Positions 8,542-16,631 of a DNA stretch of 64,000 bases are shown here, piece after piece. Under the pieces are notes generated by a model. It saw only the letters and a list, made by a program, of their open reading frames with translations, searched no databases and was not told where the DNA came from. The stretch spans positions 2,046,001-2,110,000 of the forward strand of contig NZ_CP157005.1 in the NCBI RefSeq assembly GCF_039904985.1, written 5' to 3'. The position numbers and the translations under genes are program-made. How positions within the stretch are numbered: position 1 is the first letter of the stretch; the number at the start of each line of letters is the position of its first letter. This DNA is from Methylomonas sp. AM2-LC. Lineage in GTDB: Bacteria; Pseudomonadota; Gammaproteobacteria; Methylococcales; Methylomonadaceae.

Positions 8542-8807
8542 GATAATTGATTCAAATTAAGCAAGTATTTGGAACACGTCCGTGTAAAATTTTGCACAAG
8601 CCAGTTCCAAGGTAATGGTTATACTCAGGTTTAAAGAGTTTAACGAACTACTGGATTTATATCAGCTTATTCGTTTTGTATTATAGTGCATAAACCTATT
8701 TGTTAAAAAAAAATGACAAGGTTTTGTATGCTGAATAGCAAAAATGAATAAAAAACACTATTTTGACTGATTTGCAAAGCAGCTTGCTGCTTTCAATGGC
8801 ATCAAAT

Positions 8808-8984
8808 TTATCTCGAAAGGTGCGGTAAGTTTACAAACCGCACCATAAAGTCTAAATCGCCACCATCAATCTCAATTGTTAGTTGGGTAGGATGTGCCAA
8901 CCAACGGGCGGCGCATCGATTGAAATTTAATCTATCATCATCCCGCTGGTTGTCACATCCTGCCCAAGTGTAACGGATAGACAT
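8808..8984 (-). CDS. Small hypothetical protein
   Basis: A 58-codon frame starts at an ATG with GAGG 9 nt upstream and ends TRP/ASP-rich at PHLSR. The frame continues upstream to 9077, but that part looks non-coding. No domain, signal peptide or membrane segment is visible and I do not recognise it. It may be an unimportant open frame in the gap behind the transglycosylase. Confidence 0.25.
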   Translation of the reverse strand: MSIRYTWAGCDNQRDDDRLNFNRCAARWLAHPTQLTIEIDGGDLDFMVRFVNLPHLSR

Positions 8985-9086
8985 GAATTCAACCTCATCA
9001 ACCACCCAAACACATTTTGTACAAAACGGCGCGATTAAAAAACATGAACTGTTCCAATTTCCAACCCTAGAATACAAATAGCCAAT

Positions 9087-9605
9087 TTATTCTGAAGGCT
9101 TGGCGTGATGCTGGCTATGTTCATCAATCACCGCATTGCCGTGCTCGGTTATCTGCGCATCAAACCATTCATGCAATGCCTGCACCAATTTAGGGTATTC
9201 AGAGGAAAAATGAATCTGGGCACCATTTGCCAGTGGTTTATAATCAAATCTAATCTCGTCAGTTTTAGCCGCTTTTAACTGCGCTAAACCTGGCATATTG
9301 GCGCCATGGCTGGCTTCCGTAGCGGAAAAATCCCCTTGTTTAAAGGCATTGGTCATTTTGAGAAGATGCGCTTGTATAAGCTTTATTTGCGTAACATTGT
9401 TATCCAATTTGGCAATCACATGCAGAACGCCGCCATGAACAGATTTAGAAAATGTTTGTAAGGTTTGATCCAAAGCATAAGCTGGCAAGGCCTGCTGCGT
9501 ATTTTTGTTTGCTTCAGCAATGGGTTTGCCGGCTGCATTATCAGCAGCAAGAACAGGCGTTGCTAAAAGCAGAAAGCTGATAAAAACCAAAGGGTAGTGT
9601 TTCAT
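9087..9605 (-). CDS. Small periplasmic protein, unknown function
   Basis: The 172-residue protein has a clear signal peptide (hydrophobic core FISFLLLATPVLA, cleavage after A20) and a helical mature part. It contains MTNAFKQGDFSATEASHG, then MPGLAQLKA, and a His-rich tail (HSQHHAKPSE) that could bind metal. Similar secreted proteins occur in Legionella and methanotrophs, sometimes wrongly labelled aspartate carbamoyltransferase; no such catalytic motif is present. GGAG lies 9 nt before the ATG. It is monocistronic. A role in metal or copper handling is only a guess from the His and Met content. Confidence 0.6.
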   Translation of the reverse strand: MKHYPLVFISFLLLATPVLAADNAAGKPIAEANKNTQQALPAYALDQTLQTFSKSVHGGVLHVIAKLDNNVTQIKLIQAHLLKMTNAFKQGDFSATEASHGANMPGLAQLKAAKTDEIRFDYKPLANGAQIHFSSEYPKLVQALHEWFDAQITEHGNAVIDEHSQHHAKPSE

Positions 9606-9664
9606 AATAGTGCTCCAGATAGTGAGTTATTGTTATAGTCAATTAGACTCGCATGCAGCACTAA

Positions 9665-9787
9665 AGGGAACTTCGAAAAACCTGGTTTTTGTGCTTCGAC
9701 AAGCTCATTGCGAATAGTAAGCTATTGATACATAAGTGACGCCGTTCGCCCTGAGCCTGTCGAAGGGTGGTTTTTTCGAAGTTCCCT
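9665..9787. repeat. Palindromic MITE-like element, family GGGAACTTCG, copy 1
   Basis: A 123-bp element is bounded by the terminal inverted repeats AGGGAACTTCGAAAAACC and its complement. Inside are the REP-like words CTTCGACAAGCTCA and CCTGAGCCTGTCGAAGG. Other copies are at 55566-55686 and 59432-59575. Confidence 0.8.
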
Positions 9788-9914
9788 AAAGCTCTAAAAT
9801 ACGGGTATGCTAGACCTTATACCGCATATACCTAATTTGTTAATGTGTTTTTTCAGCAACGCCAATTTGCTTGATATCTATAAACATCAAAAATGGGTCA
9901 TGATAGTGGGCATT

Positions 9915-10875
9915 GGGGTCAGGTCTTTCCATGACACATGCAAGTAATTTCATTTTACCGTTCGACTAACTGTTGAGTAATGCACACCAAAAATAGTCGC
10001 TATTTGTTGTAAAGTAAAGTCGCCTGTTTTGAATGCTAACCTCATACCTTCTTTCTTATTTTGATAATTATTCTTATAGAACTCTAACGGTTCAGCGGGT
10101 GGACGCCGTTGAGCCTTGGGAATTTCATTAATAAGTTCGGAATTGCCTTTTAAATTGCTTTGTAGTTGTAGAACAAAGTCTTTATTTCCTAAATAAATTT
10201 GATTGCGTAAATTCTGCCAAATTGGTGGCAAACCAACGCCAGCATTTACAAAATCAAGATATTGAATTATTGCATGTGCTCTATTAAGGCTAAATTGGCT
10301 CAATAACCAATCCGTTTGCAGCCATCTAGGGGGTATTACACTATCAATCATAGCGTTATAACTACTCCATTTCCATTGTCCAGGTAATGACACCATTAAC
10401 ACTCTAACGGGATTCAAAACCACATATCGCGACAATTCCAGTAAATAGCTCTCTTTTTCAACCAAAATTCCTTTAAATCTTCCCTGATAGACATGCCCTA
10501 ACCGTTGATGCCTGCGGTTAAATCTTTGAGTATAAACCTCATTTAACTGCCGCATGCCAGCTGATAAATTACCTTTAATGGTTTCAATAACAACGTGGTA
10601 GTGGTTAGTCATCAAACAATAAGCATGGCATATCCAGTTGAATCGCTCGCAAACTTGACCAAATATTTCCAGCCAACATAATCTATCGTCATCGTCTAAA
10701 AAAATATCATCGCGAGCATTTCCTCGCGAAGTGACATGATACAAACCGCCCGCTAATTCAATTCTTAAAGGTCTTGCCATATTGTTTAACCTTTCATATA
10801 TATATTTATGTTATTCATTCTGTATATGCTGTACATTTATTTTAACATAAAAATGCGTTATTGAAAGACCTGACC
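9915..10875 (-). mobile_element. RAYT element bounded by inverted GGGGTCAGGTCTTTC repeats
   Basis: GGGGTCAGGTCTTTC at 9915-9929 is matched in inverse orientation by GAAAGACCTGACC at 10863-10875, enclosing one transposase gene. The outermost CC of the right repeat is found on the far side of the group II intron (12786-12787), so the intron split the end of this element. The word GGGGTCAGGTT also starts the tRNA-scar repeats at 1.4-3.4 kb, which suggests a common end sequence. Confidence 0.7.
9950..10780 (-). CDS. REP-associated tyrosine transposase (IS200-like, with C-terminal HTH)
   Basis: The 276-residue protein has the Y1 transposase fold: MARPLRIELAGGLYHVTSRG at the N-terminus, the HUH metal-binding pair H60-Y-H62 (CLMTNHYHVVIE), and the tyrosine region YVVLNPVRV around residue 117. 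These enzymes nick single-stranded DNA through a tyrosine and are thought to move or spread palindromic REP sequences. The C-terminal 25 residues (TLQQIATIFGVHYSTVSRTV) form a DnaA/resolvase-like helix-turn-helix found in the longer RAYT subgroup. It lies between inverted GGGGTCAGGTC repeats that are probably its substrate ends. The gene is intact. Confidence 0.9.
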   Translation of the reverse strand: MARPLRIELAGGLYHVTSRGNARDDIFLDDDDRLCWLEIFGQVCERFNWICHAYCLMTNHYHVVIETIKGNLSAGMRQLNEVYTQRFNRRHQRLGHVYQGRFKGILVEKESYLLELSRYVVLNPVRVLMVSLPGQWKWSSYNAMIDSVIPPRWLQTDWLLSQFSLNRAHAIIQYLDFVNAGVGLPPIWQNLRNQIYLGNKDFVLQLQSNLKGNSELINEIPKAQRRPPAEPLEFYKNNYQNKKEGMRLAFKTGDFTLQQIATIFGVHYSTVSRTVK

Positions 10876-11343
10876 GTACGCAGTAACAACTGCAAATCTA
10901 GCGGGTTAAAGTCCCGACCGTGGAATTGTCCGTACGCCACGGTAGCATGAGAAAGCGGCGTTGTGGCGACACGGGGTCGTAAGTTTTCAAATAGCAAAAG
11001 TGCAGGCCGAAACGAAAGTGAACCTATAAGTAGCCTCGTAAACGTAATCGAAGAAGCCGACCCTGTGGTCAGAAGGGGAAGGTCGTCGTACGAACACTTA
11101 AATAACGGAAATGGTGTTTGTGTTCTTCCGGGGTAGCAGGGTTGGCATGTACTAGAAGATTTGTAGTCCAGTGCTGGAGACCTGTATTGAGGGATGGGGA
11201 GGCCATCGATCATTGGATATAAGGAAACGAAATTTCAATGGCTGAATACAGGAGTCGGAGGGGCTCATAGTACCGTTTGAAGCCAAAGGACAACATAACC
11301 TTGGCTGAGGGAAGGGGCTCTACTTTGTTCACGCAACCCAAGA

Positions 11344-12696
11344 ATGGAGGATGAGGAGATTGCCATGTTGCTAGTCACTCCTACGAAAATCAGGACATTA
11401 CAGAGGAAGCTATATACCAAGGCCAAGCAAGAACCAGCCTATCGTTTTTACGCGCTTTACGACAAGATATACCGGGAAGATGTCCTCTATCACGCCTGGT
11501 GTCTGGTTAGAGCTAATAAGGGAAGTCCCGGCGTTGACGGGATAAGCTTTGAAGCCATAGAGCATGTAATTGGGTTAGATAAGTTTTTGTTGGAACTTGT
11601 CCATGATCTGAAAGAAAAGACCTACCGAGCCCAGCCAGTCCGGCGCGTTATGATTCCTAAAGCGGATGGTAGTTTAAGACCGCTGGGGATTCCGACGATA
11701 CGTGACCGGGTGGCGCAAATGGCGGTTAAACTTGTCATTGAGCCCATATTCGAAGCAGACTTCTGTCCGAATTCGTATGGATTCAGACCAAAGAAATCGG
11801 CGCATGATGCGGTGGATGACATTGCCAATGCGCTATGGGCGGGTTATACACAAGTCATAGATGCTGATTTGACGAAATATTTCGACAGCATACCGCATGC
11901 AAAGCTGATGGCAGTGGTTGCAGAACGCATTGTTGATGGTGAGATTCTCGCACTGATCAAGCAATGGCTGAAAGCCCCCGTGATTGGTAATGATGAAAAC
12001 GGTAAGAGGAAGGTGTTGGGTGGTGGAAAAGCCAATCGTAAAGGAACGCCGCAAGGTGGTGTAATCTCCCCGCTATTGGCAAACTGCTACCTACATATTC
12101 TTGACCGGATATGGCAACGACATCAGCTCAAAGGCAAATTAAAAGCGCAGTTGGTGAGATATGCCGATGACTTTGTTGTGTTGTGTAGAAAGGATGTTGA
12201 AACACCCATGTTGGTTGTAAAGCAAGTGCTGGAAAGATTAGGTCTTACCCTGAACGAATCCAAAACGCACATTGTTGACGCTACCCAATCAAGCTTCAAT
12301 TTCTTGGGATTTTCAATCAGAATGAGCCAAGGAAGGCGAACAGGCAAGCCATACCCGCATGTCTGCCCATCAGCTAAATCTGCGAAGAAGATCAAGGACA
12401 AGCTGACACAGATGACGGGGCGAAATCAAACCACCCTGCCACTAGAAATTATGATCAGAAATATTAATCTAAGCCTCAGAGGTTGGACAAACTATTTCCA
12501 TTATCAAAACTCTAGTCAGGTATTTGAGAAAGTTAAGGTACACGCAGAGCAACGCCTGCGTAAACACTTGATGAAACGCCATAAGATAAAAGATCGAAAG
12601 ATTGGCGAAGGTCGATTTCCTAGCGTAGATTTATACAAACGCTATGGTTTATTTAAGGTTCCAGGGAAAGCTGGCTGGCGATCAGTGCATGCCTGA
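11344..12696 (+). CDS. ltrA: Group II intron reverse transcriptase/maturase
   Basis: The 450-residue protein contains the RT blocks in order: NKGSPGVDGI (residues 59-68), the fingers motif MIPKADGSLRPLGIPTIRDR (103-122), VIDADLTKYFDSI (171-183), GTPQGGVISPLLAN (234-247) and the catalytic YADD (273-276). The maturase domain X follows (LSLRGWTNYFHYQNSS). There is no HNH endonuclease after it, so retrohoming would rely on replication forks or nicked targets. It is located in domain IV of the surrounding intron. The ATG at 11365 (residue 8), preceded by GAGGATGAGGAG, may be the true start. The frame is intact, so the intron may still be active. Confidence 0.95.
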   Translation: MEDEEIAMLLVTPTKIRTLQRKLYTKAKQEPAYRFYALYDKIYREDVLYHAWCLVRANKGSPGVDGISFEAIEHVIGLDKFLLELVHDLKEKTYRAQPVRRVMIPKADGSLRPLGIPTIRDRVAQMAVKLVIEPIFEADFCPNSYGFRPKKSAHDAVDDIANALWAGYTQVIDADLTKYFDSIPHAKLMAVVAERIVDGEILALIKQWLKAPVIGNDENGKRKVLGGGKANRKGTPQGGVISPLLANCYLHILDRIWQRHQLKGKLKAQLVRYADDFVVLCRKDVETPMLVVKQVLERLGLTLNESKTHIVDATQSSFNFLGFSIRMSQGRRTGKPYPHVCPSAKSAKKIKDKLTQMTGRNQTTLPLEIMIRNINLSLRGWTNYFHYQNSSQVFEKVKVHAEQRLRKHLMKRHKIKDRKIGEGRFPSVDLYKRYGLFKVPGKAGWRSVHA

Positions 12697-12711
12697 GTAC
12701 GAAGAGCATCG

Positions 12712-12785
12712 GAAAGCCGTGTGCGGGAAAACTGCAAGCACGGTTTGATGAGGAGGGGTAGGCGCAAGCCTGCTCCTTACTCTAC
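12712..12785 (+). ncRNA. Group II intron domains V and VI
   Basis: Domain V is the hairpin from AGCCGTGTGCGG to CTGCAAGCACGGTTT, with the catalytic AGC triad at 12715-12717 and a GAAA tetraloop. Domain VI follows as GGAGGGGTAGGC / GCCTGCTCC and ends with TCTAC at the intron 3' end. Confidence 0.75.
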
Positions 12786-13158
12786 CCATTGTGTGCCCGG
12801 TGAATTCTTTCGGTGGCCCTGCCGTCCACGTTGCTTGAGGCCGGAACTTCTTGCTCTCGTATGATTCGATCCGCTATCTGGAAACTTTCAATATAGTCGG
12901 ACAAATCAGAGATCACATTATCAAAAAATTTTCATTATCTGTGTCAGAAGTTTTTCACTGTTTTGTCAATTTTTTCATTAATGGTGTCACTCGACATTTG
13001 TTTGCAAAAAAGCGGCATTTTTTAACGTTCAAAATGAGTCGACTATTTTGTTGCGGTAATCTAAAATTGTGCATCATAATTTTTAAACTAAAAATTCTTT
13101 AATTATCGTATTTGATATTTTTGTTTAAAAGTCAGTAATTTTTATATTAAAGGCCGAT
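12786..13158. other. Intergenic region, about 370 bp
   Basis: The first 90 bp after the intron (CCGGTGAATTCTTTCGGTGG onward) are GC-richer than what follows and match nothing I recognise; they may be a remnant of another element. The last 150 bp are strongly AT-rich and should hold the promoter of the PEP-CTERM gene. Confidence 0.4.
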
Positions 13159-13908
13159 ATGAAGTTAGGTATTCTAAGATTAGCTGTGTTAGCGTCAGTT
13201 TTTATAAGTGGTTCTGTTTTTGCTGACACAGAGATATTTACTCATACTACACCCCCTAAAATCGACTCAAATTTTGACATAAATGCTCGATTTTCAGACA
13301 CTTTTACACTGCCTTCTTTCAATAAGGCATTAGGTATACTTAACTCTGTTGAGGTGTTGGTTTCTGTTAGTGGTACTGATAGCGTCACAGCATTTAATAG
13401 TGCTGGAAGTGAACAAACAACAACAATTGATACACCTTTCGGGGTGGTTAGTTATTCAGTTTGGCAATGGCAAGTTTGGCAAATACAAGCTATTGGCATT
13501 ATACCAGTAACCGTTTCCGGTTTAAATGGTGTTTCTTACGTTGATAATCTATCAGTAAGTATGTTAGGCGCTACATCGTCAACTAGTTCCGCCACTGTTT
13601 TGGGAGATGCGCTTCCTGTTAGTCATTCAAACAGTCAAACCTTGACTACTAATTTATTTGATTTTGAAAAAAATACATTACCTGTCACTTTAAATATTCA
13701 TTTCGGCAGTCCTAATGTTGTTGCAACGGGTTTCCCAACTGGACAGGTATTTTTCAATAGCGAAGCAGTTGTTGGTGGCACTACTGAAATAATTTATAAC
13801 TATACACCAACAGCTGTAAACTCAATACCTGAGCCAGAGTTATTGACACTGTTTCTGCTGGGTTTGCCTCTGATTACTTTAGCTTTACGCCGTAAACTAG
13901 ACACATAA
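13159..13908 (+). CDS. PEP-CTERM exoprotein, choice-of-anchor E type
   Basis: The 249-residue protein has a signal peptide (core LAVLASVFISGSVFA) and a C-terminal PEP-CTERM sorting signal: IPEPELLTLFLLGLPLIT followed by LALRRK. The body (FTHTTPPKIDSNFDINARFS) matches the choice-of-anchor E pattern, a beta-sandwich found in exopolysaccharide-associated proteins. Such proteins are exported, cut and probably re-anchored by exosortase, and usually serve in biofilm matrix or sheath. No exosortase gene lies in the window. Its anchor differs from that of the other two PEP-CTERM genes here (41583 and 44681), so it is not a recent copy of them. Confidence 0.82.
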   Translation: MKLGILRLAVLASVFISGSVFADTEIFTHTTPPKIDSNFDINARFSDTFTLPSFNKALGILNSVEVLVSVSGTDSVTAFNSAGSEQTTTIDTPFGVVSYSVWQWQVWQIQAIGIIPVTVSGLNGVSYVDNLSVSMLGATSSTSSATVLGDALPVSHSNSQTLTTNLFDFEKNTLPVTLNIHFGSPNVVATGFPTGQVFFNSEAVVGGTTEIIYNYTPTAVNSIPEPELLTLFLLGLPLITLALRRKLDT

Positions 13909-13917
13909 ATTCAAAGC

Positions 13918-14019
13918 ATGTTTATGTCGCTAAAATACGATGGACTGATTCTGGTGTCAGGGGATGCCAGCATTGGCGGCGACATCAAAGACGTACTTTA
14001 TGCACTCAACAAAGCTTAA
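13918..14019 (+). CDS. 33-codon open frame, possible gene remnant
   Basis: MFMSLKYDGLILVSGDASIG continues to ALNKA and stops at 14019. The sequence looks like the C-terminal end of a longer globular protein rather than a free peptide, but no parent gene is adjacent and I do not recognise it. No ribosome binding site is evident. It lies directly behind the PEP-CTERM gene. Confidence 0.2.
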   Translation: MFMSLKYDGLILVSGDASIGGDIKDVLYALNKA

Positions 14020-14041
14020 TTGAGTAAAACCCTTCAACCAG

Positions 14042-14755
14042 TTAGCTTTCAGCAAACCGCAACAAAAATGGCCGTAAACAGTCACAATAAGCCTGGCTAT
14101 ATTCACCCGGTTTAGAATAAACAGTAAAAACCTCGCATTGGTAAGTAGTTTGCTGGCGGCTAAAACTCAGTGCCGCTACTTTGGCCGGCTTATGGGTATG
14201 CGCCTGTAATTCTATTTGCTTAAATACATACAGGCCCGCCAGTTTTGCCAAGTCAATAAACTTAACAATGGCCTGTGTGGGTAGCAGCACATAAAAACGC
14301 CCATCAGCACTTAATAATTGTGCTGCATTCGCAATAAGTTCGGCATGCGGTAAACCATCGCTGTGTCTTGCCAGACGTTTAGCGCTGGCGGTGGTTTTAT
14401 AATGCTGTTCAAAAAATGGCGGGTTACTGATAATAAAATCGTATCGACGCGGGTTGGTTTGGGCAAAATCCTGAATCGATTGATTAACGGATTGCAGGCG
14501 GGTTGCCCACGGACTGTTATAAAAATTTTCAGCCGCCTCTCTACATGCTTCGGGGTTTATTTCCACACCCGTAATGTTAGTCGCGCCCAATTGTGCCATT
14601 ATCAACGCCAAGATACCATTACCCGTGCCTATATCCAGCACCTGCTTAGCCTCATTAAGATCGGCCATGGCGGCAAACAACAGGCTATCGGTGCAAATTT
14701 TCATAGCTGCGTGGTTTTGTTGCACCGAAAATTGTTGGCAACGAAAAATGCTCAT
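14042..14755 (-). CDS. trmN6: tRNA1(Val) A37 N6-methyltransferase
   Basis: The 237-residue enzyme (YfiC type) methylates A37 of tRNA1-Val with S-adenosylmethionine. Motifs: FRCQQFSVQQN...MKICTDSLLFAAM at the N-terminus, the SAM-binding VLDIGTGNGILALIMAQ, the acidic VEINPEA, and the catalytic NPPFF in FIISNPPFFEQH. I prefer the ATG at 14755 (MSIFRCQQF), which is where family members begin. The frame extends 17 codons further up, but those codons lie in a 181-bp repeat that recurs at 16367-16547, so they are unlikely to be original coding sequence. Neither start has a good ribosome binding site, so expression may have been altered. Confidence 0.88.
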   Translation of the reverse strand: MSIFRCQQFSVQQNHAAMKICTDSLLFAAMADLNEAKQVLDIGTGNGILALIMAQLGATNITGVEINPEACREAAENFYNSPWATRLQSVNQSIQDFAQTNPRRYDFIISNPPFFEQHYKTTASAKRLARHSDGLPHAELIANAAQLLSADGRFYVLLPTQAIVKFIDLAKLAGLYVFKQIELQAHTHKPAKVAALSFSRQQTTYQCEVFTVYSKPGEYSQAYCDCLRPFLLRFAES

Positions 14756-14760
14756 GCTGG

Positions 14761-14941
14761 CAAAATTAGTTTGTGAAAATGAGTGAGCATAAAATCGCTT
14801 ATTCAAGCTGGGTGGTTGTCAGCGTGCAATGCTGCGAGTAAAGTAGCCCGAAAGGTAACGAGTCGGCGTAATTTTTTATAATTAAAATCAATAGACTACA
14901 GGATGTGCTGAACAAAGTGAAGCGCATCTGTCACGATAGCA
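14761..14941. repeat. 181-bp direct repeat flanking the VapBC module, left copy
   Basis: From CAAAATTAGTTTGTGAAAAT to GCGCATCTGTCACGATAGCA this is about 93 percent identical to 16367-16547. It starts 6 bp upstream of the trmN6 ATG. Its right part carries the word GGATGTGCTGAACAAAGTGA, also seen at 46935. Confidence 0.85.
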
Positions 14942-15110
14942 ACAGCTCATTGTATCAACACAGCCTATAAAAACTTAATTTTAAGAAGTAATTGCACTGC
15001 TAACGACATAAATTGCTGGTAAGCCGGATTCCGATTACTGGCCCTTCCGGATCCTATGCGTCGTTTCAATTTGGCGTGGTTCAGACAAGATGGTCGCGTC
15101 ATGTATCTCA

Positions 15111-15527
15111 TTAAGTTTTCCAAGGATTAATGACAGGTACACCAGCAGCCTCATAAGGCGCGGTATCGCGCGATGCTACAATAAAATTTCGTGAAGCCGC
15201 AATTGAAGCGATATAGCCGTCAGGTGTTGGAAACCCTTGCCCGCTAGTCCTGGCTGTCACCGCCAAGTCAGCATATCGCCGTGCCGCAGGGGTATCGAAT
15301 GGCAATACCCGATCCCTAAATATTTCCAACAGACCATCTAGGGCCTGCGAAAGCACGTCCTTACCTCTGCCGGTTGGAAGCGCAGCAATACCAAAAAGCA
15401 ACTCGGCTAGCGTTACACAGGACAGGAACAGTGTTTCTGCCACTTGCTCGTTCAACCAAGCCATTACGACAGGGTGTGGCTCAGCCTTCATAGCCTCGGA
15501 AACAATATTGGTATCAAGGACAATCAT
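15111..15527 (-). CDS. vapC: PIN-domain toxin, VapC/FitB family
   Basis: The 138-residue protein is a PIN-domain ribonuclease of the FitB/VapC type. The acidic active-site residues are visible in order: D5 in MIVLDTNIVSE, E in VTLAELLFG (about residue 42), D in FPTPDGYIA (about 102) and D in VASRDTAPYE (about 120). It degrades RNA unless bound by the upstream antitoxin. Its ATG overlaps the antitoxin stop by 4 nt (ATGA), as in most vapBC operons. The module is intact. It sits in a 1.4-kb segment between 181-bp direct repeats, suggesting it was inserted or duplicated as a cassette. Confidence 0.92.
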   Translation of the reverse strand: MIVLDTNIVSEAMKAEPHPVVMAWLNEQVAETLFLSCVTLAELLFGIAALPTGRGKDVLSQALDGLLEIFRDRVLPFDTPAARRYADLAVTARTSGQGFPTPDGYIASIAASRNFIVASRDTAPYEAAGVPVINPWKT

Positions 15528-15778
15528 TCAAACCTCAATGGTTCAGCAGGCGTTTTGTCTTTGACTTGATCAAATACTTCTAAATCCTCGTTGGTCATGC
15601 CAATTCTGCGTCCCAATGCAGATAAAGCATCACCAACCCGAACGCGCACGTCAGGCTTGACAGCCATTGTCAGTATTTCGCGGACTTCAGCCTCGGTGCT
15701 GTGTCCATGTTGGGCGGCCTGCACACGTAATGCTCTATGGACATCATCGGGTAGATTGCGTACTGTTAACATTGCCAT
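15524..15778 (-). CDS. vapB: FitA/VapB-type ribbon-helix-helix antitoxin
   Basis: The 84-residue protein starts MAMLTVRNLPDDVHRALRVQ, an Arc/MetJ-like ribbon-helix-helix of the FitA type, followed by AAQHGHSTEAEVREIL. The C-terminal tail (DKTPAEPLRF) probably enters the toxin active site. I chose the ATG at 15778 because AAGGTG lies 6 nt upstream; an upstream ATG at 15814 lies inside the operator. The toxin gene follows with a 4-nt overlap. The palindrome at 15795-15811 just upstream is the likely binding site for autoregulation. Confidence 0.9.
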   Translation of the reverse strand: MAMLTVRNLPDDVHRALRVQAAQHGHSTEAEVREILTMAVKPDVRVRVGDALSALGRRIGMTNEDLEVFDQVKDKTPAEPLRFE

Positions 15779-15794
15779 TGCATCACCTTTTATA

Positions 15795-15811
15795 CATTCA
15801 TTCAATGAATG
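15795..15811 (-). promoter_or_regulatory. Palindromic operator of the vapBC module
   Basis: A perfect inverted repeat, CATTCATT-C-AATGAATG, lies 17 bp upstream of the antitoxin ATG. On the minus strand a possible promoter (TTGTAT, 17-bp spacer, CATAAT, the latter at about 15813-15818) would put the palindrome over the transcription start. The palindrome is certain; the promoter boxes are tentative. Confidence 0.65.
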
Positions 15812-15814
15812 CAT

Positions 15815-16366
15815 TATGTGATATTGACTTCATTTATACAAGTATTCGTGATGTCGTAAAAGGTCAATATTACATATATTTTGACAAAAGGAAGGCTCTT
15901 CATTCAGGCATGCTAAAACTAGCAATGTTATCGACTTTTAAGGGTGCATGCATTTTGGAAATCCACTACATCCTCAAAACTAACCCACGTTTAACATCAT
16001 TCCGGTTTAAATATTAAGCAGGAGAAACGAGCCCGCGTAGCCACGATTAACGGCAGCGTAATCGTGGGAACAATAGGCTTGCGGCAAGCCATAGCATCCT
16101 GCCCTCGTTTACGCTTCACTAACCGAGGCTACGAGCTGCCAAAGCTGCAATTGTAGAGATAGGGTTTACGCCTTTATTACTCCGAGAAAACAATGTGGTC
16201 AAGGCCATAAGGCGCACTCAATAAAGCGTTGGTTTTTCATAGGGTGGAATAGGTGCAAACGAAAACACTGGGCTCAGTTTCCACATTACAACATTTGGAA
16301 AAATTTAGTCTTATTAACTTAATTTTTAAGTTCAGCCGAGAAAACACAGAGATCATATCTTTCAAT
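15815..16366. other. Intergenic DNA with repeat fragments
   Basis: The stretch 16020-16140 holds a REP-like imperfect palindrome (ACGATTAACGGCAGCGTAAT and CGAGGCTACGAGCTGCC). Positions 16200-16270 carry part of the dispersed sequence TTTTTCATAGGGTGGAATAG that recurs at 48700. No gene is evident. Confidence 0.45.
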
Positions 16367-16547
16367 CAAAATTAGTTTGTGAAAATCAGTGAGCATAAAA
16401 TCGCTTATTCAAACTGGGTGGTTGTCAGCGTGCAATGCTGCGAGTAAAGTAGCCCAGTAAGTAACGAGTCGGCGTGATTTTTGATAATTAAAATCAATGG
16501 GCTATAGGATGTATTGAACAAAGCGAAGCGCATCTGTCGCGATAGCA
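16367..16547. repeat. 181-bp direct repeat flanking the VapBC module, right copy
   Basis: Second copy of 14761-14941, same orientation, with about a dozen differences. Together the two copies enclose the toxin-antitoxin cassette. Confidence 0.85.
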
Positions 16548-16631
16548 GCCCCTAAATACCTAAGTAGTTACACAAATAGTATTAAAGACAATACCGACTA
16601 TGATAATCCCAGTAATGATATTTACGTTATT

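Larger units (their letters stand above)
10876..12785 (+). mobile_element. Group II intron
   Basis: About 1910 bp of self-splicing intron containing a reverse transcriptase gene. The left boundary GTACGCAG follows the exon word CTGACC (10870-10875); the intron holds GGTCAG at 11067-11072, a perfect EBS1 for that IBS1. The right end is TCTAC at 12785, after domains V and VI. Joining the exons (GACCTGACC + CC) restores the RAYT terminal repeat GACCTGACCCC. Boundaries are inferred from these pairings and could be off by a base or two. The plus orientation is opposite to the RAYT gene. Confidence 0.8.

Noticed and set aside
9087..9605. Aspartate carbamoyltransferase label for the small periplasmic protein
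   Set aside because: It has a signal peptide and lacks the carbamoyl-phosphate motif and the length of that enzyme.
10842..11213. 123-codon minus-strand frame before the intron reverse transcriptase
   Set aside because: It covers the structured 5' RNA of the group II intron, including EBS1, so it is not a gene.
12851..13102. 83-codon frame behind the intron
   Set aside because: Cys/Phe/Lys-rich AT-driven translation with no ribosome binding site, upstream of the PEP-CTERM gene; probably chance.
14363..14776. 137-codon plus-strand frame opposite trmN6
   Set aside because: Antisense shadow of the SAM-binding domain; no domain of its own.
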